A stretch of DNA of 6,144 bases from Candidatus Zixiibacteriota bacterium (GTDB taxonomy: Bacteria > Zixibacteria > MSB-5A5 > JAABVY01 > JAHJOQ01): contig DAOVLC010000098.1 of the NCBI GenBank assembly GCA_030631455.1, forward strand, positions 1 to 6,144, in the 5' to 3' direction. Of this stretch, positions 1 to 6,144 are shown in pieces. The position numbers and the translations under genes are program-made. The first letter of the stretch is position 1, and each line of letters begins with the position of its first letter. The notes under the pieces are model-generated. The model did no database searches and had not been told where the DNA came from. It saw nothing but the letters and a program-made list of their open reading frames with translations.

Positions 1-1737
1 CAATTCACCGAAGCCGAGCTTGAGAATATCACCACATCTGCCAGGTTAGTCGGAATATTGTGCAAGAGCATCGTGGTCATGAAGACCTGCCTTGAGCAGT
101 CGAAACGGTTATCGGCCCTCGTTGAATTGTCGACGACAATCTATTCTACCCTCAACTATCAGGTGGTCCTGAACAAAGTGATAGACCTCGCCACCTCTTT
201 TGTGTCTGCAAGCTATGCTACGATATACCTTCTCAGCTCGGATGGCACGAAGCTCAAATCTCTCATGACCAACGCTGATACCATGCGCGAGAGCATCATG
301 GGCAGCGATCTGACCATCGGTAAGGGAGCTGAAGGAAGAGCTGCGGCGCAGGGTGAGGGTGTAATCGTTAACGGTCTGTCTGCCAGTGGCTCCGAGGATG
401 GGGAGAGTGCAATGCGCGGTTCCAGGATAGCGGTTCCGCTTAGCTTCTCCGGCAACACTATTGGCGTCCTGTGCGTTCACCGCGACTCTGGCGGACTGTT
501 CACTCTTGAGGACCTGCAGTTCATCTCGATCTTCGCACGTCAGGCCGCAGATGTAATCGAGAATGCCAGGATGTTCAGGGATCTTCAACGGGCCTACAAC
601 AAGCTGTCTCGCACTCAGGAGCAGATGCTGGAAACGGAAAAACTGAGAGCCCTTGGCGAGATGGCGTGCGGTGTAGCTCACGATTTTAACAACAGACTCG
701 GCGCGATTCTTGGCCGCGCACAACTGTTGCAGGAGCAGATCAGTGATCAGCGTGTTCTCGATGGCCTGCGGGAGATCGAGGGACTTGCGCTCAAAGGCGC
801 AGAAACCGTCAGGCGGACGCAGGAATTTGCCAGAGTACGCAGCAAGACCGTCAAGGAACGGGTTTCAATCAATCAGGTGGTGCAGGACGCTGTCGAGACC
901 ACTAAACCGTTCTGGAAAGACCAGGCCCAACTTAATCTGGTCGAAGTCGAACTCGCGACCGACCTAACCGCGACTCAGCCGATAGCAGGCTCGCTCGGTG
1001 AACTCGTCGACGCTCTGTCCAACATGATACAGAACTCTGTTGAGGCGATGCCGAATGGCGGCAAGATCACGGTCAATACCTGCGACCAAGGTGACGAGGT
1101 CGTGATTGAGATCGTCGATAACGGCGTTGGCATGACGCTTCAGGATCGCGAGAAGATGTTTTATCCCTTCTTCACCACCAAGGGCAAAGGCAAGACCGGG
1201 CTAGGACTGAGCGTTGCCTACGGCATCCTGACCAGGCATCAGGTGGCGGTAGACGTGGTTACCGAGGAAGGAAAAGGCACGCGAATCATTATGATATTCC
1301 CGGCGCGGCCGGAACTGGCTGAACGAGAGGAGAAAAAAGCGCCGAGAGGTACTGTCAAGCGATTGCGTGTTCTACTCGTCGATGATGACGAGTCGCTGCT
1401 TAGTGTAGTCTTCGAACTTCTCTCATCTCTTGGGCATGATACCGCCACAGCCAGCGAAGGCATTGAGGCGCTCGCGAAGTTTGGTGAGCGGGAGTTTGAC
1501 ATAGTGATAACAGATCTTGGACTTCCGGGTATGTCTGGTTGGGATATCGCCAAGGCTGTCAAGCTTAAAGACCCGAACATGCCTGTTATCATAATATCCG
1601 GATGGGGAGCACAAATCGCGGAGTCCGACATCAGCTCCCGCGGAGTTGACCTTGTGTTGCCGAAACCCTTCACGCTTGCTCAACTGGAGGAAGCCATCGG
1701 TACCGTACTCGAAGAGGAAACCGTCGGCACAACCTAA
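1..1737 (+). CDS. GAF-domain hybrid histidine kinase with C-terminal receiver (5' end outside window)
   Basis: Sensor kinase that autophosphorylates a His and probably passes the phosphate to its own receiver domain; no membrane segment is visible, so the visible part is likely cytoplasmic. The frame is open from base 1 with no stop, and the TTG at 58 or ATG at 79 are unlikely starts: the first residues (FTEAELENI..., from base 4) match the end of a GAF domain and resemble FTLEDLQFI at 499-525 in the same protein. A complete GAF domain spans about 109-570, followed by a coiled-coil signalling helix. The H-box is GVAHDFNN with the phospho-His at 679-681. The ATPase domain shows an N-box (NMIQNSVEA, Asn 1033-1035), G1 DNGVGM (1117-1134) and G2 TGLGLS (1195-1212). 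The receiver has acidic residues at 1381-1389, phospho-acceptor Asp 1513-1515, Ser 1597-1599 and Lys 1663-1665, all intact. No DNA-binding output domain follows. Signal and partner are unknown. Confidence 0.95.
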   Translation, partial: QFTEAELENITTSARLVGILCKSIVVMKTCLEQSKRLSALVELSTTIYSTLNYQVVLNKVIDLATSFVSASYATIYLLSSDGTKLKSLMTNADTMRESIMGSDLTIGKGAEGRAAAQGEGVIVNGLSASGSEDGESAMRGSRIAVPLSFSGNTIGVLCVHRDSGGLFTLEDLQFISIFARQAADVIENARMFRDLQRAYNKLSRTQEQMLETEKLRALGEMACGVAHDFNNRLGAILGRAQLLQEQISDQRVLDGLREIEGLALKGAETVRRTQEFARVRSKTVKERVSINQVVQDAVETTKPFWKDQAQLNLVEVELATDLTATQPIAGSLGELVDALSNMIQNSVEAMPNGGKITVNTCDQGDEVVIEIVDNGVGMTLQDREKMFYPFFTTKGKGKTGLGLSVAYGILTRHQVAVDVVTEEGKGTRIIMIFPARPELAEREEKKAPRGTVKRLRVLLVDDDESLLSVVFELLSSLGHDTATASEGIEALAKFGEREFDIVITDLGLPGMSGWDIAKAVKLKDPNMPVIIISGWGAQIAESDISSRGVDLVLPKPFTLAQLEEAIGTVLEEETVGTT

Positions 1738-1740
1738 GCC

Positions 1741-1755
1741 CGATTAGACGAATCG
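1741..1755. repeat. Small inverted repeat after the kinase gene
   Basis: CGATT (1741-1745) and AATCG (1751-1755) form a perfect 5-bp inverted repeat with a 5-nt loop, four bases after the kinase stop codon. An interrupted T-rich stretch (TTGTTCGTTC) follows. The stem is short and AT-rich, so a working intrinsic terminator is doubtful; it could be a weak 3'-end hairpin or chance. Confidence 0.25.
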
Positions 1756-1777
1756 TTGTTCGTTCTCCATCCATCCT

Positions 1778-1784
1778 GGTGAGG
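1778..1784 (+). promoter_or_regulatory. Shine-Dalgarno sequence of the small ORF
   Basis: GGTGAGG at 1778-1784 lies 4 bases before the ATG at 1789 (6 bases if the GGTGA core is counted). It fits the 3' part of the ideal AAGGAGGTGA ribosome-binding sequence and is the clearest such site in the window. It is the main reason for accepting the 57-codon ORF. Confidence 0.6.
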
Positions 1785-1788
1785 GACA

Positions 1789-1962
1789 ATGATAGAGAAC
1801 AAACAGGCTGGTTCCAAAGCAATGACGGAATCTCAGGCGATCAGGCTGACCACTTCGCTGGAGGCTGCCGCAAAGCAATTCAGGATGTACCCCGCCGAGC
1901 ACCAGGCTTGCAAGAGTGGTGTGGAAAAGTCGCTCGAAAACCTGCGGGCAATTAAGCCGTGA
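1789..1962 (+). CDS. Small hypothetical protein, 57 aa
   Basis: An ATG-started frame of 57 codons ending in TGA at 1960-1962; too short for most automatic gene callers. It fills most of the 258-base gap between the kinase and the metallopeptidase/Omp85 gene, 51 bases after the former and 33 bases before the latter, in the same direction. It has a good ribosome-binding site. The protein begins MIENKQAGSK and ends ENLRAIKP. It is polar, charged, without a signal peptide or membrane segment, and its middle (SLEAAAKQFR) looks helical. It has one Cys and two Met after the start, and no motif I recognise. The function is unknown. The alternative is that this is untranslated leader with a chance ORF, but the ribosome-binding site and spacing favour a real gene. 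Confidence 0.55.
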   Translation: MIENKQAGSKAMTESQAIRLTTSLEAAAKQFRMYPAEHQACKSGVEKSLENLRAIKP

Positions 1963-1970
1963 TTCGAATC
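1961..1970. repeat. 10-bp palindrome GATTCGAATC before the peptidase/barrel gene
   Basis: A perfect 10-bp palindrome overlapping the stop codon of the small ORF and 25 bases before the next ATG. The heptamer CGAATCG at 1965-1971 also occurs at 1749-1755 on the other side of the small ORF. It may be a regulator site or chance; no -35/-10 pair is recognisable around it. Confidence 0.25.
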
Positions 1971-1995
1971 GAACGCGAATTAACCGCTGGACAGA

Positions 1996-4815
1996 ATGAA
2001 CGTTAGTTGCGTTATTAGTAGTGTTATGAGGAGTTCGCGACTGGTATTCCAGATAGTGCTGCTAATTCTGATGTCTGTTACTGCAACGCAGGCGCAGTAC
2101 TATTTTGGCAAGAACAAAGTGCAGTATTCGCGCCTCGACTGGTATGTCCTGCGAACCGAGCACTTTAACATCTACTACTATAAAGGCGAGGATGAACTCG
2201 CAGAGATAGCCGCGCATAGCGCAGAGGTCAGCTATCGGGTACTTGAGGATAAGTTCAACCTTCCGTTGACCAGGCGGGTACCGCTGATTATATACAGCTC
2301 ACCGAACTATTTCGACCAGACAAATGTCATCTCGCAGCTCCTGCCTGAAAACGTTGCAGGATTCACGGAGTTTTTCAAGGGAAGAGTGGTCGTGCCGTTC
2401 GACGGCTCATATTATGACTTCGATCGAGTGCTCCGGCATGAACTCGTCCACGTATTCACCTACGCCAAACTCTCCAGAGTAAGCAGGGATCACAAGAAAC
2501 TCAAGGTCGCGGCACCGCCGCTCTGGTTCACTGAGGGCATCGCAGAGTATTGGTCCAGTGGATGGGAACCGAGCGAAGATATGATAGCGGCTGATGCTAT
2601 CCTGGCCGGTGTTACTTTCGATGAGAACAGCATCTACAGCATATCCGGAACATATCTCATGTACAAATTGGGAGAGTCTCTCCTCACGTATATGGCTGAG
2701 GCCTATGGAAAAGACAAGATCCTTATGATATTCGAGAACTGGTGGAAAGGCGGGACGTTCCGAGAGGTCGTCGAATACACGTTCGCAGTGCCCATCAGAG
2801 AGATATTCGATGGATGGCAGTACTACTTGAAGAAAAAGTACTATCCAATCATCGCCGACGCGGAACTTCCCAACAGGACGGCGAATGCACTTACCCCGCA
2901 AGGATTTTCCGTCAGGCCGGTTGTGGCACGATTGATATCAGATTATGGTGAGGAAAAGGAATGCCTTATCTACAAAGGTAACAAACTCGGTTATTCAGGG
3001 ATATATCTCCAGGAACTTGGTACCTCCAATAAGAAGCATGTCGCACTTGTCAAAGGCGAAAGAACTCCGGAGTTCGAATCGCTGCATCTCCTCGACTCGG
3101 ATATATCTGTCAGCGGGAACGGAAGGCTGGCGTTCGCGTCCCGTCACTACGAACGCGATGTTCTCTACATTTACGACCTGAATGATCGAGAGATCGAACA
3201 GAAGCTCGATTTCAACCGCCTTGTTGCTATCAAATCTCCTTCATGGTCTCCCGACGGAAGTCAGATCGTGTTCAACGGGTGTGCCAAAGGCGGCTCATAT
3301 GATCTCTATGTCTACAATCTTGCGGAAGACACGCTGATCCGGCTCTGCGATGATTTCTACTACGATGGCGATCCTGTTTTCACGCCTGATGGTGGCGGCG
3401 TGCTGTTCACTTCGGATCGCACAAGTGATGGAGAATCGGGGAGTCGGAATCTCTTTATGATCGATATCGCATCAGGTGAAATAGACCAAATTACCTGGGG
3501 AGACAGCCATGATGCTACACCAACGTACTCTCCGGACGGGAAATGGGTTCTGTTTCAATCCGACAGAGATGGGATTCCGAATATCTACGCCATCGATTCT
3601 GTGGGCAGCATGTTCCGTGTCGGGAAATTCGCATCTGGTGTCTTTGACCCGTCTTTCACTCCTTCGGGCGACAGCCTCATATTCTCAGCTTACCAGGAAA
3701 GGGGCATAAGAGTTTATTCCATGGACTTCAGTGACTCGCTACTGATACCTGTTGAGAACGAACCTGTTCAGTCTGTAAGCTGGGAGCCGGAGAAGCTGGC
3801 GGGAGAGTCATCAAGGGCCTCATTCAAGTACAAGAACGACTTCTCGTTCGATTTCGCGCAGTCAGCCGTCGGATATGATGTGTTCTATGGATCGATAGGC
3901 GGGTTCCAGATGGCGTACTCGGATATGCTCGGGAATCATCAGTATTACTTCCTGCTGTACAACAATGCCACGAATCGTAGCGATTTCATCTCGTCCTTTA
4001 ATGTCGGTCTGACATACATCAACCGAGAGGGAAGGATCAACTATGGAGCCGGGCTGTTTCATCTCTATGACGAGTACGACAATCGATACGACGGCATATA
4101 CGATGAGCGGCAATTCGGCGGACTCGGCCTTGTCAGCTATCCATTCTCCAAGTTTCGCAGAGTTGAGTTAACATCGGTTTTGCGCAAATCTGAACGCTAT
4201 GTTTTCTACAGAGATTCGACACGCCACGCGATCCTATCGACAAGCTACTTGTCCTACGTCAAAGATAACAGCCTGTGGGACATCACAGGCCCTATTGACG
4301 GTACACGGTACAATCTGACACTTGGGCTTTCGGTAGATCTCAGGTCGGGCAGGAGCTTCACGAGGATTGCCCTTGCCGATCTCAGGAAATACATTCGCCT
4401 CGGAAGAAGATCAGCGTTCGCGAGCCGCCTGTTCGGCTACACGTCCTCGGGCAAGGAACCACAGAGGCTGTACCTTGGCGGAAGCTGGTCGCTCCGCGGA
4501 TACAGTCGGCGAGCTTTCTACGGCAGGAATATATTCCTTTGGTCCAACGAGCTTCGCTTTCCGCTCATTGACAATCTATTCATCGGGTTCCCGCTCGGCA
4601 GAATCGGATTCTCCGGAATAAGGGGCGCACTTTTCTGGGACACGGGCAGCGCTTGGAACGATGAGTTCGATAAATTCTATGGTGCACTCGGATGTGGAGC
4701 ACGGATCGGTCTCGGTTACATGATGGTGCTGCGGTTCGACTTGTCCCGCACAACCGATTATGTCAAGCTCGCCAGAGCGTGGAAGTTTGATTTCTTCTTC
4801 GGATGGAACTTCTGA
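1996..4815 (+). CDS. Secreted metallopeptidase - TolB-like propeller - Omp85-like barrel fusion protein
   Basis: A 939-residue outer-membrane protein with three recognisable parts. Residues 1-33 are a Sec signal peptide, hydrophobic about 16-30, likely cut after TQA (33). Residues about 45-290 are a zinc-peptidase domain of the MA clan: HELVH at 148-152 (bases 2437-2451) supplies two His ligands and the catalytic Glu149, and EGIAE at 180-184 probably supplies the third ligand, Glu180. Residues about 305-600 are a TolB/PD40-type propeller with blade motifs WSPDG (417-421), FTPDG (462-466), YSPDG (511-515) and FTPSG (554-558), plus a weaker VSGNG (372-376). Residues about 620-939 are beta-strand rich, contain LRGY (833-836; the loop-6 RGY/RGF motif of Omp85 proteins) and end in an aromatic strand with terminal Phe, a usual barrel signal. 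No POTRA domain is evident. The start at 1996 has only a weak GGA site; ATG 2026 would give a more compact signal peptide. It is probably processed by Bam and barrel-anchored with the peptidase in the periplasm. The substrate is unknown. Confidence 0.93.
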   Translation: MNVSCVISSVMRSSRLVFQIVLLILMSVTATQAQYYFGKNKVQYSRLDWYVLRTEHFNIYYYKGEDELAEIAAHSAEVSYRVLEDKFNLPLTRRVPLIIYSSPNYFDQTNVISQLLPENVAGFTEFFKGRVVVPFDGSYYDFDRVLRHELVHVFTYAKLSRVSRDHKKLKVAAPPLWFTEGIAEYWSSGWEPSEDMIAADAILAGVTFDENSIYSISGTYLMYKLGESLLTYMAEAYGKDKILMIFENWWKGGTFREVVEYTFAVPIREIFDGWQYYLKKKYYPIIADAELPNRTANALTPQGFSVRPVVARLISDYGEEKECLIYKGNKLGYSGIYLQELGTSNKKHVALVKGERTPEFESLHLLDSDISVSGNGRLAFASRHYERDVLYIYDLNDREIEQKLDFNRLVAIKSPSWSPDGSQIVFNGCAKGGSYDLYVYNLAEDTLIRLCDDFYYDGDPVFTPDGGGVLFTSDRTSDGESGSRNLFMIDIASGEIDQITWGDSHDATPTYSPDGKWVLFQSDRDGIPNIYAIDSVGSMFRVGKFASGVFDPSFTPSGDSLIFSAYQERGIRVYSMDFSDSLLIPVENEPVQSVSWEPEKLAGESSRASFKYKNDFSFDFAQSAVGYDVFYGSIGGFQMAYSDMLGNHQYYFLLYNNATNRSDFISSFNVGLTYINREGRINYGAGLFHLYDEYDNRYDGIYDERQFGGLGLVSYPFSKFRRVELTSVLRKSERYVFYRDSTRHAILSTSYLSYVKDNSLWDITGPIDGTRYNLTLGLSVDLRSGRSFTRIALADLRKYIRLGRRSAFASRLFGYTSSGKEPQRLYLGGSWSLRGYSRRAFYGRNIFLWSNELRFPLIDNLFIGFPLGRIGFSGIRGALFWDTGSAWNDEFDKFYGALGCGARIGLGYMMVLRFDLSRTTDYVKLARAWKFDFFFGWNF

Positions 4816-4817
4816 TG
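4813..4817 (+). promoter_or_regulatory. TGATG stop/start overlap (translational coupling)
   Basis: The TGA of the barrel gene (4813-4815) shares its A with an in-frame ATG (4815-4817) of the next gene. GGATGGA at 4801-4807, seven bases upstream, can act as its ribosome-binding site. This arrangement usually means the second gene is translated by ribosomes finishing the first, giving linked amounts. It decides in favour of start 4815 over the in-frame ATG at 4803. Confidence 0.75.
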
Positions 4818-5996
4818 GGTCGGCGCGGCGTAAAGCTTCTCAGCCTGTCCCTCTTGCTCATCGGAGCGATAGTCTTCTCAGGATGTTCATCCGGTATCAA
4901 GGGATTCAGGAAGTTTCAGTACGCTCCGGACGGATGGAATATGTTCCGAAACGGCCCGACCGGGTATCAGGATGTATCTTCGACCATTCGACCACCAGTC
5001 TCTCTGATCTGGGGAACCAAGCTGAAGGGACGTCTGCACGCAACCCCCATCGTCAACGGCAGCCTTGGCGTGATGCCTGCGCTGGATCGAAAAATATATC
5101 TGTTCGACCCTGAGACCGGGACAAAGAGAGGCAAGATCAAAACCAAATCATCCTCCTCGTCGTCACCTGCGGTCGCCGAGAATCTTCTCTATATCGCTTC
5201 TGAGAATGGTGACGGAAGGCTGCGATGTCTCAACATCAACAGCGGCAAGGTCGTATGGGTGCATGACCTTTCTGATGTCTCTGCTCCGATTGTTCTTTAT
5301 GACAGAGCGTTGTTGATAGGCAACTACGCCGGGGAGTTCTTCTGTTTCAACAGGTACACGGGTGATGTCAACTGGTCGTACCGCACCGGCGGTCCTATTT
5401 CGGGAGGGGCGGCAGTGCCGGACAACAAAGTGATCGTTGGCTCGAGCGACGGTTATCTCCGTTGCTTCAACCTCGAAGATGGCGACCTTGTCTGGGAGTT
5501 TAGCGCAGACGAAGCAATTCTCTCGACTCCGGCGATCGGTGAATACTGCTACGTCACTTCGACTGACAATCGTTTATATGCCATTGATCTTCTAACCGGC
5601 GTTGAAGCCTGGCGCTTCGAAACCGGCGGGCAGATATTCAGTTCTCCGGTGCTCGACGATGAAGCCGTCTATTTCGGCTCTAATGACGGATGCCTCTATT
5701 CGATATCGAGCGACAGCGGGAACCTGCTCTGGAAGTTCGGGACTGACGCAGTAGTCAACGCTACTCCACTTGTTCTCTCAGATGCGGTCGTGTTTGGATC
5801 GGGTGACAGCTATGTCTATTTCCTCGACAAACATTCCGGCGATGAGTTCTATAGATTCAAGACCCGAAGCGCAATCGTCTCATCGCCCGCCTACTACAGG
5901 GGTCGGGTTTACGTGGCATGCTCCCAGCGGTGGCTGTACTGCTTCGGTAGCGAGGCAGTTGAGGCTGCCACAAATGCGGACATTACGTCAAAATGA
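4815..5996 (+). CDS. BamB-like lipoprotein with eight PQQ-type propeller repeats
   Basis: A 393-residue lipoprotein, close to the length of E. coli BamB (392). The N-terminus is MGRRG, then a hydrophobic stretch and lipobox F-S-G-C with Cys24 (bases 4884-4886) as the lipidated residue; Ser at +2 suits outer-membrane sorting in the enterobacterial scheme. The -3 residue Phe is less usual than Leu. The rest is a PQQ-like beta-propeller: eight repeats of the form W/Y-x-F/Y...SSP can be counted, from IWGTKL (Trp66) through VVWVHDL, VNWSYRT, LVWEFSA, EAWRFET and LLWKFGT to FYRFKT (Tyr346); one blade carries six Ser in a row (5148-5165). An eight-bladed ring is expected, anchored to a membrane and facing the periplasm. 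The repeats alone do not show an enzyme; no dehydrogenase catalytic residues were looked for or recognised. Overlap with the Omp85-like gene suggests a partner role analogous to BamB with BamA. A generic PQQ-repeat protein with another role is the alternative. Confidence 0.9.
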   Translation: MGRRGVKLLSLSLLLIGAIVFSGCSSGIKGFRKFQYAPDGWNMFRNGPTGYQDVSSTIRPPVSLIWGTKLKGRLHATPIVNGSLGVMPALDRKIYLFDPETGTKRGKIKTKSSSSSSPAVAENLLYIASENGDGRLRCLNINSGKVVWVHDLSDVSAPIVLYDRALLIGNYAGEFFCFNRYTGDVNWSYRTGGPISGGAAVPDNKVIVGSSDGYLRCFNLEDGDLVWEFSADEAILSTPAIGEYCYVTSTDNRLYAIDLLTGVEAWRFETGGQIFSSPVLDDEAVYFGSNDGCLYSISSDSGNLLWKFGTDAVVNATPLVLSDAVVFGSGDSYVYFLDKHSGDEFYRFKTRSAIVSSPAYYRGRVYVACSQRWLYCFGSEAVEAATNADITSK

Positions 5997-6040
5997 CAGC
6001 GAGTCACGCCATAATGGCGGTGACTGTGCCGTAATGACAG
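5987..6040. repeat. Three tandem dyad sites, about 20-bp period (putative activator-binding sites)
   Basis: Three copies of a 13-bp motif lie at 5987-5999 (GTCAAAATGACAG), 6008-6020 (GCCATAATGGCGG) and 6028-6040 (GCCGTAATGACAG), starting 21 and 20 bases apart, i.e. about two helical turns. Pairwise identity is 9-10 of 13, and most differences are transitions. The core is an 11-bp dyad GYCR-N3-TGRC, perfect in the first two copies and with two mismatched pairs in the third. The first copy overlaps the stop codon of the upstream gene. Centres lie about 114, 134 and 155 bases before the expected start site of the sigma-54 promoter at the right edge, a usual distance for enhancer-binding proteins. 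The regulator is unknown. Confidence 0.6.
6002..6025 (+). other. Possible RNA hairpin after the BamB-like gene
   Basis: AGTCACGCC (6002-6010) pairs with GGCGGTGACT (6016-6025) around a 5-nt loop, with one bulged G. It sits 6 bases after the stop codon of the lipoprotein gene. No U-tract follows (GTGCCGTAATG), so it is not a typical intrinsic terminator; it could stabilise the 3' end. It coincides with the middle dyad site, so the symmetry may serve a DNA-binding protein instead. Confidence 0.4.
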
Positions 6041-6119
6041 AATAACCCGCTCAACTCTTCACTGCCTTAAATCTCTATAACTACATCTTTCACAATAACT
6101 TAAGCCGCCACTTGCCGTT

Positions 6120-6136
6120 TTGGCACGCCTCCTGCT
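6120..6136 (+). promoter_or_regulatory. Sigma-54 (-24/-12) promoter reading out of the right edge
   Basis: TTGGCACG at 6120-6127 matches the -24 consensus YTGGCACG in all eight positions. After four bases, CTGCT at 6132-6136 matches the -12 consensus TTGCW in four of five. The invariant GG (6122-6123) and GC (6134-6135) are separated by exactly 10 bases, as sigma-54 RNA polymerase needs. Transcription would start near position 6147, just outside the window, so the controlled gene is not seen. Such promoters need an ATP-dependent enhancer-binding activator; the three phased dyads at 5987-6040 are candidates for its sites. The 80 bases between hold AT-rich sequence with no other feature seen. 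Confidence 0.78.
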
Positions 6137-6144
6137 ATATACAA

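Noticed and set aside
241..258. TGGCACG within the kinase gene as a sigma-54 -24 element
   Set aside because: No GC at the required 10-base spacing, and it lies inside conserved coding sequence.
109..723. Long antisense reading frame of 204 codons within the kinase gene
   Set aside because: It lies opposite a well-conserved GAF/kinase coding sequence and has no recognisable motif; it is a shadow frame, as are the other overlapping frames in the peptidase/barrel and lipoprotein genes.
58..1737. TTG at 58 as the kinase start codon
   Set aside because: The frame continues open to the left edge and the upstream residues match a GAF-domain end; no ribosome-binding site precedes the TTG.
1724..1740. 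Second sigma-54-like element (CGGCAC...AAGCC) over the kinase stop codon
   Set aside because: GG-N10-GC spacing is present, but five consensus positions fail, including both T's of the -12 element.
4803..4815. ATG at 4803 as start of the BamB-like lipoprotein
   Set aside because: The TGATG overlap at 4813-4817 and the ribosome-binding-like GGATGGA just upstream favour 4815; the four extra residues would only lengthen the signal peptide.
6053..6081. Sigma-70 promoter with TATAAC at 6076-6081
   Set aside because: No acceptable -35 hexamer at 16-18 bp spacing; the sequence there is AACTCT.
6113..6125. TGCC-GTTTT-GGCA hairpin near the right edge
   Set aside because: The stem is only 4 bp and its right arm belongs to the sigma-54 -24 element; no T-tract follows.

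Overview
The window looks like a piece of chromosome from a Gram-negative (diderm) bacterium of moderate GC. An Omp85-type outer-membrane barrel, a lipoprotein signal peptide and a sigma-54 promoter all point to a diderm. Long TolB-like/Omp85 fusion proteins of this style suggest one of the less-studied diderm phyla (for example the FCB group or relatives such as Zixibacteria). That placement is impression, not proof. All genes are on the + strand, tightly packed, with no mobile-element signatures.

Layout. (1) 1-1737: the 3' part of a GAF-GAF-histidine kinase-receiver hybrid sensor. The reading frame is open to the left edge, so its true start lies outside the window. (2) 1789-1962: a 57-codon small ORF with a good Shine-Dalgarno sequence, not recognised. 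(3) 1996-4815: a 939-residue secreted or outer-membrane protein with three parts: a zinc metallopeptidase domain of the MA type (HELVH...EGIAE), a TolB/PD40-like beta-propeller, and a C-terminal Omp85-like beta-barrel with an LRGY motif and a terminal Phe. (4) 4815-5996: a lipoprotein with eight PQQ/BamB-like repeats, whose ATG overlaps the preceding stop codon (TGATG). (5) 5997-6144: an intergenic region with three helically phased dyad sites (consensus GYCR-N3-TGRC) followed, about 80 bp later, by a near-perfect sigma-54 (-24/-12) promoter reading out of the right edge.

How it fits together. The two last genes appear to be a translationally coupled envelope pair: a barrel-anchored periplasmic peptidase/propeller and a BamB-like lipoprotein. 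By analogy with BamA-BamB they may form a complex; this is inference. The sensor kinase may be only a neighbour. The phased dyads plus the -24/-12 element form what looks like a complete enhancer-dependent promoter for an off-window gene. The most noteworthy items are the peptidase-propeller-Omp85 fusion paired with a BamB-like lipoprotein, and this regulatory region.
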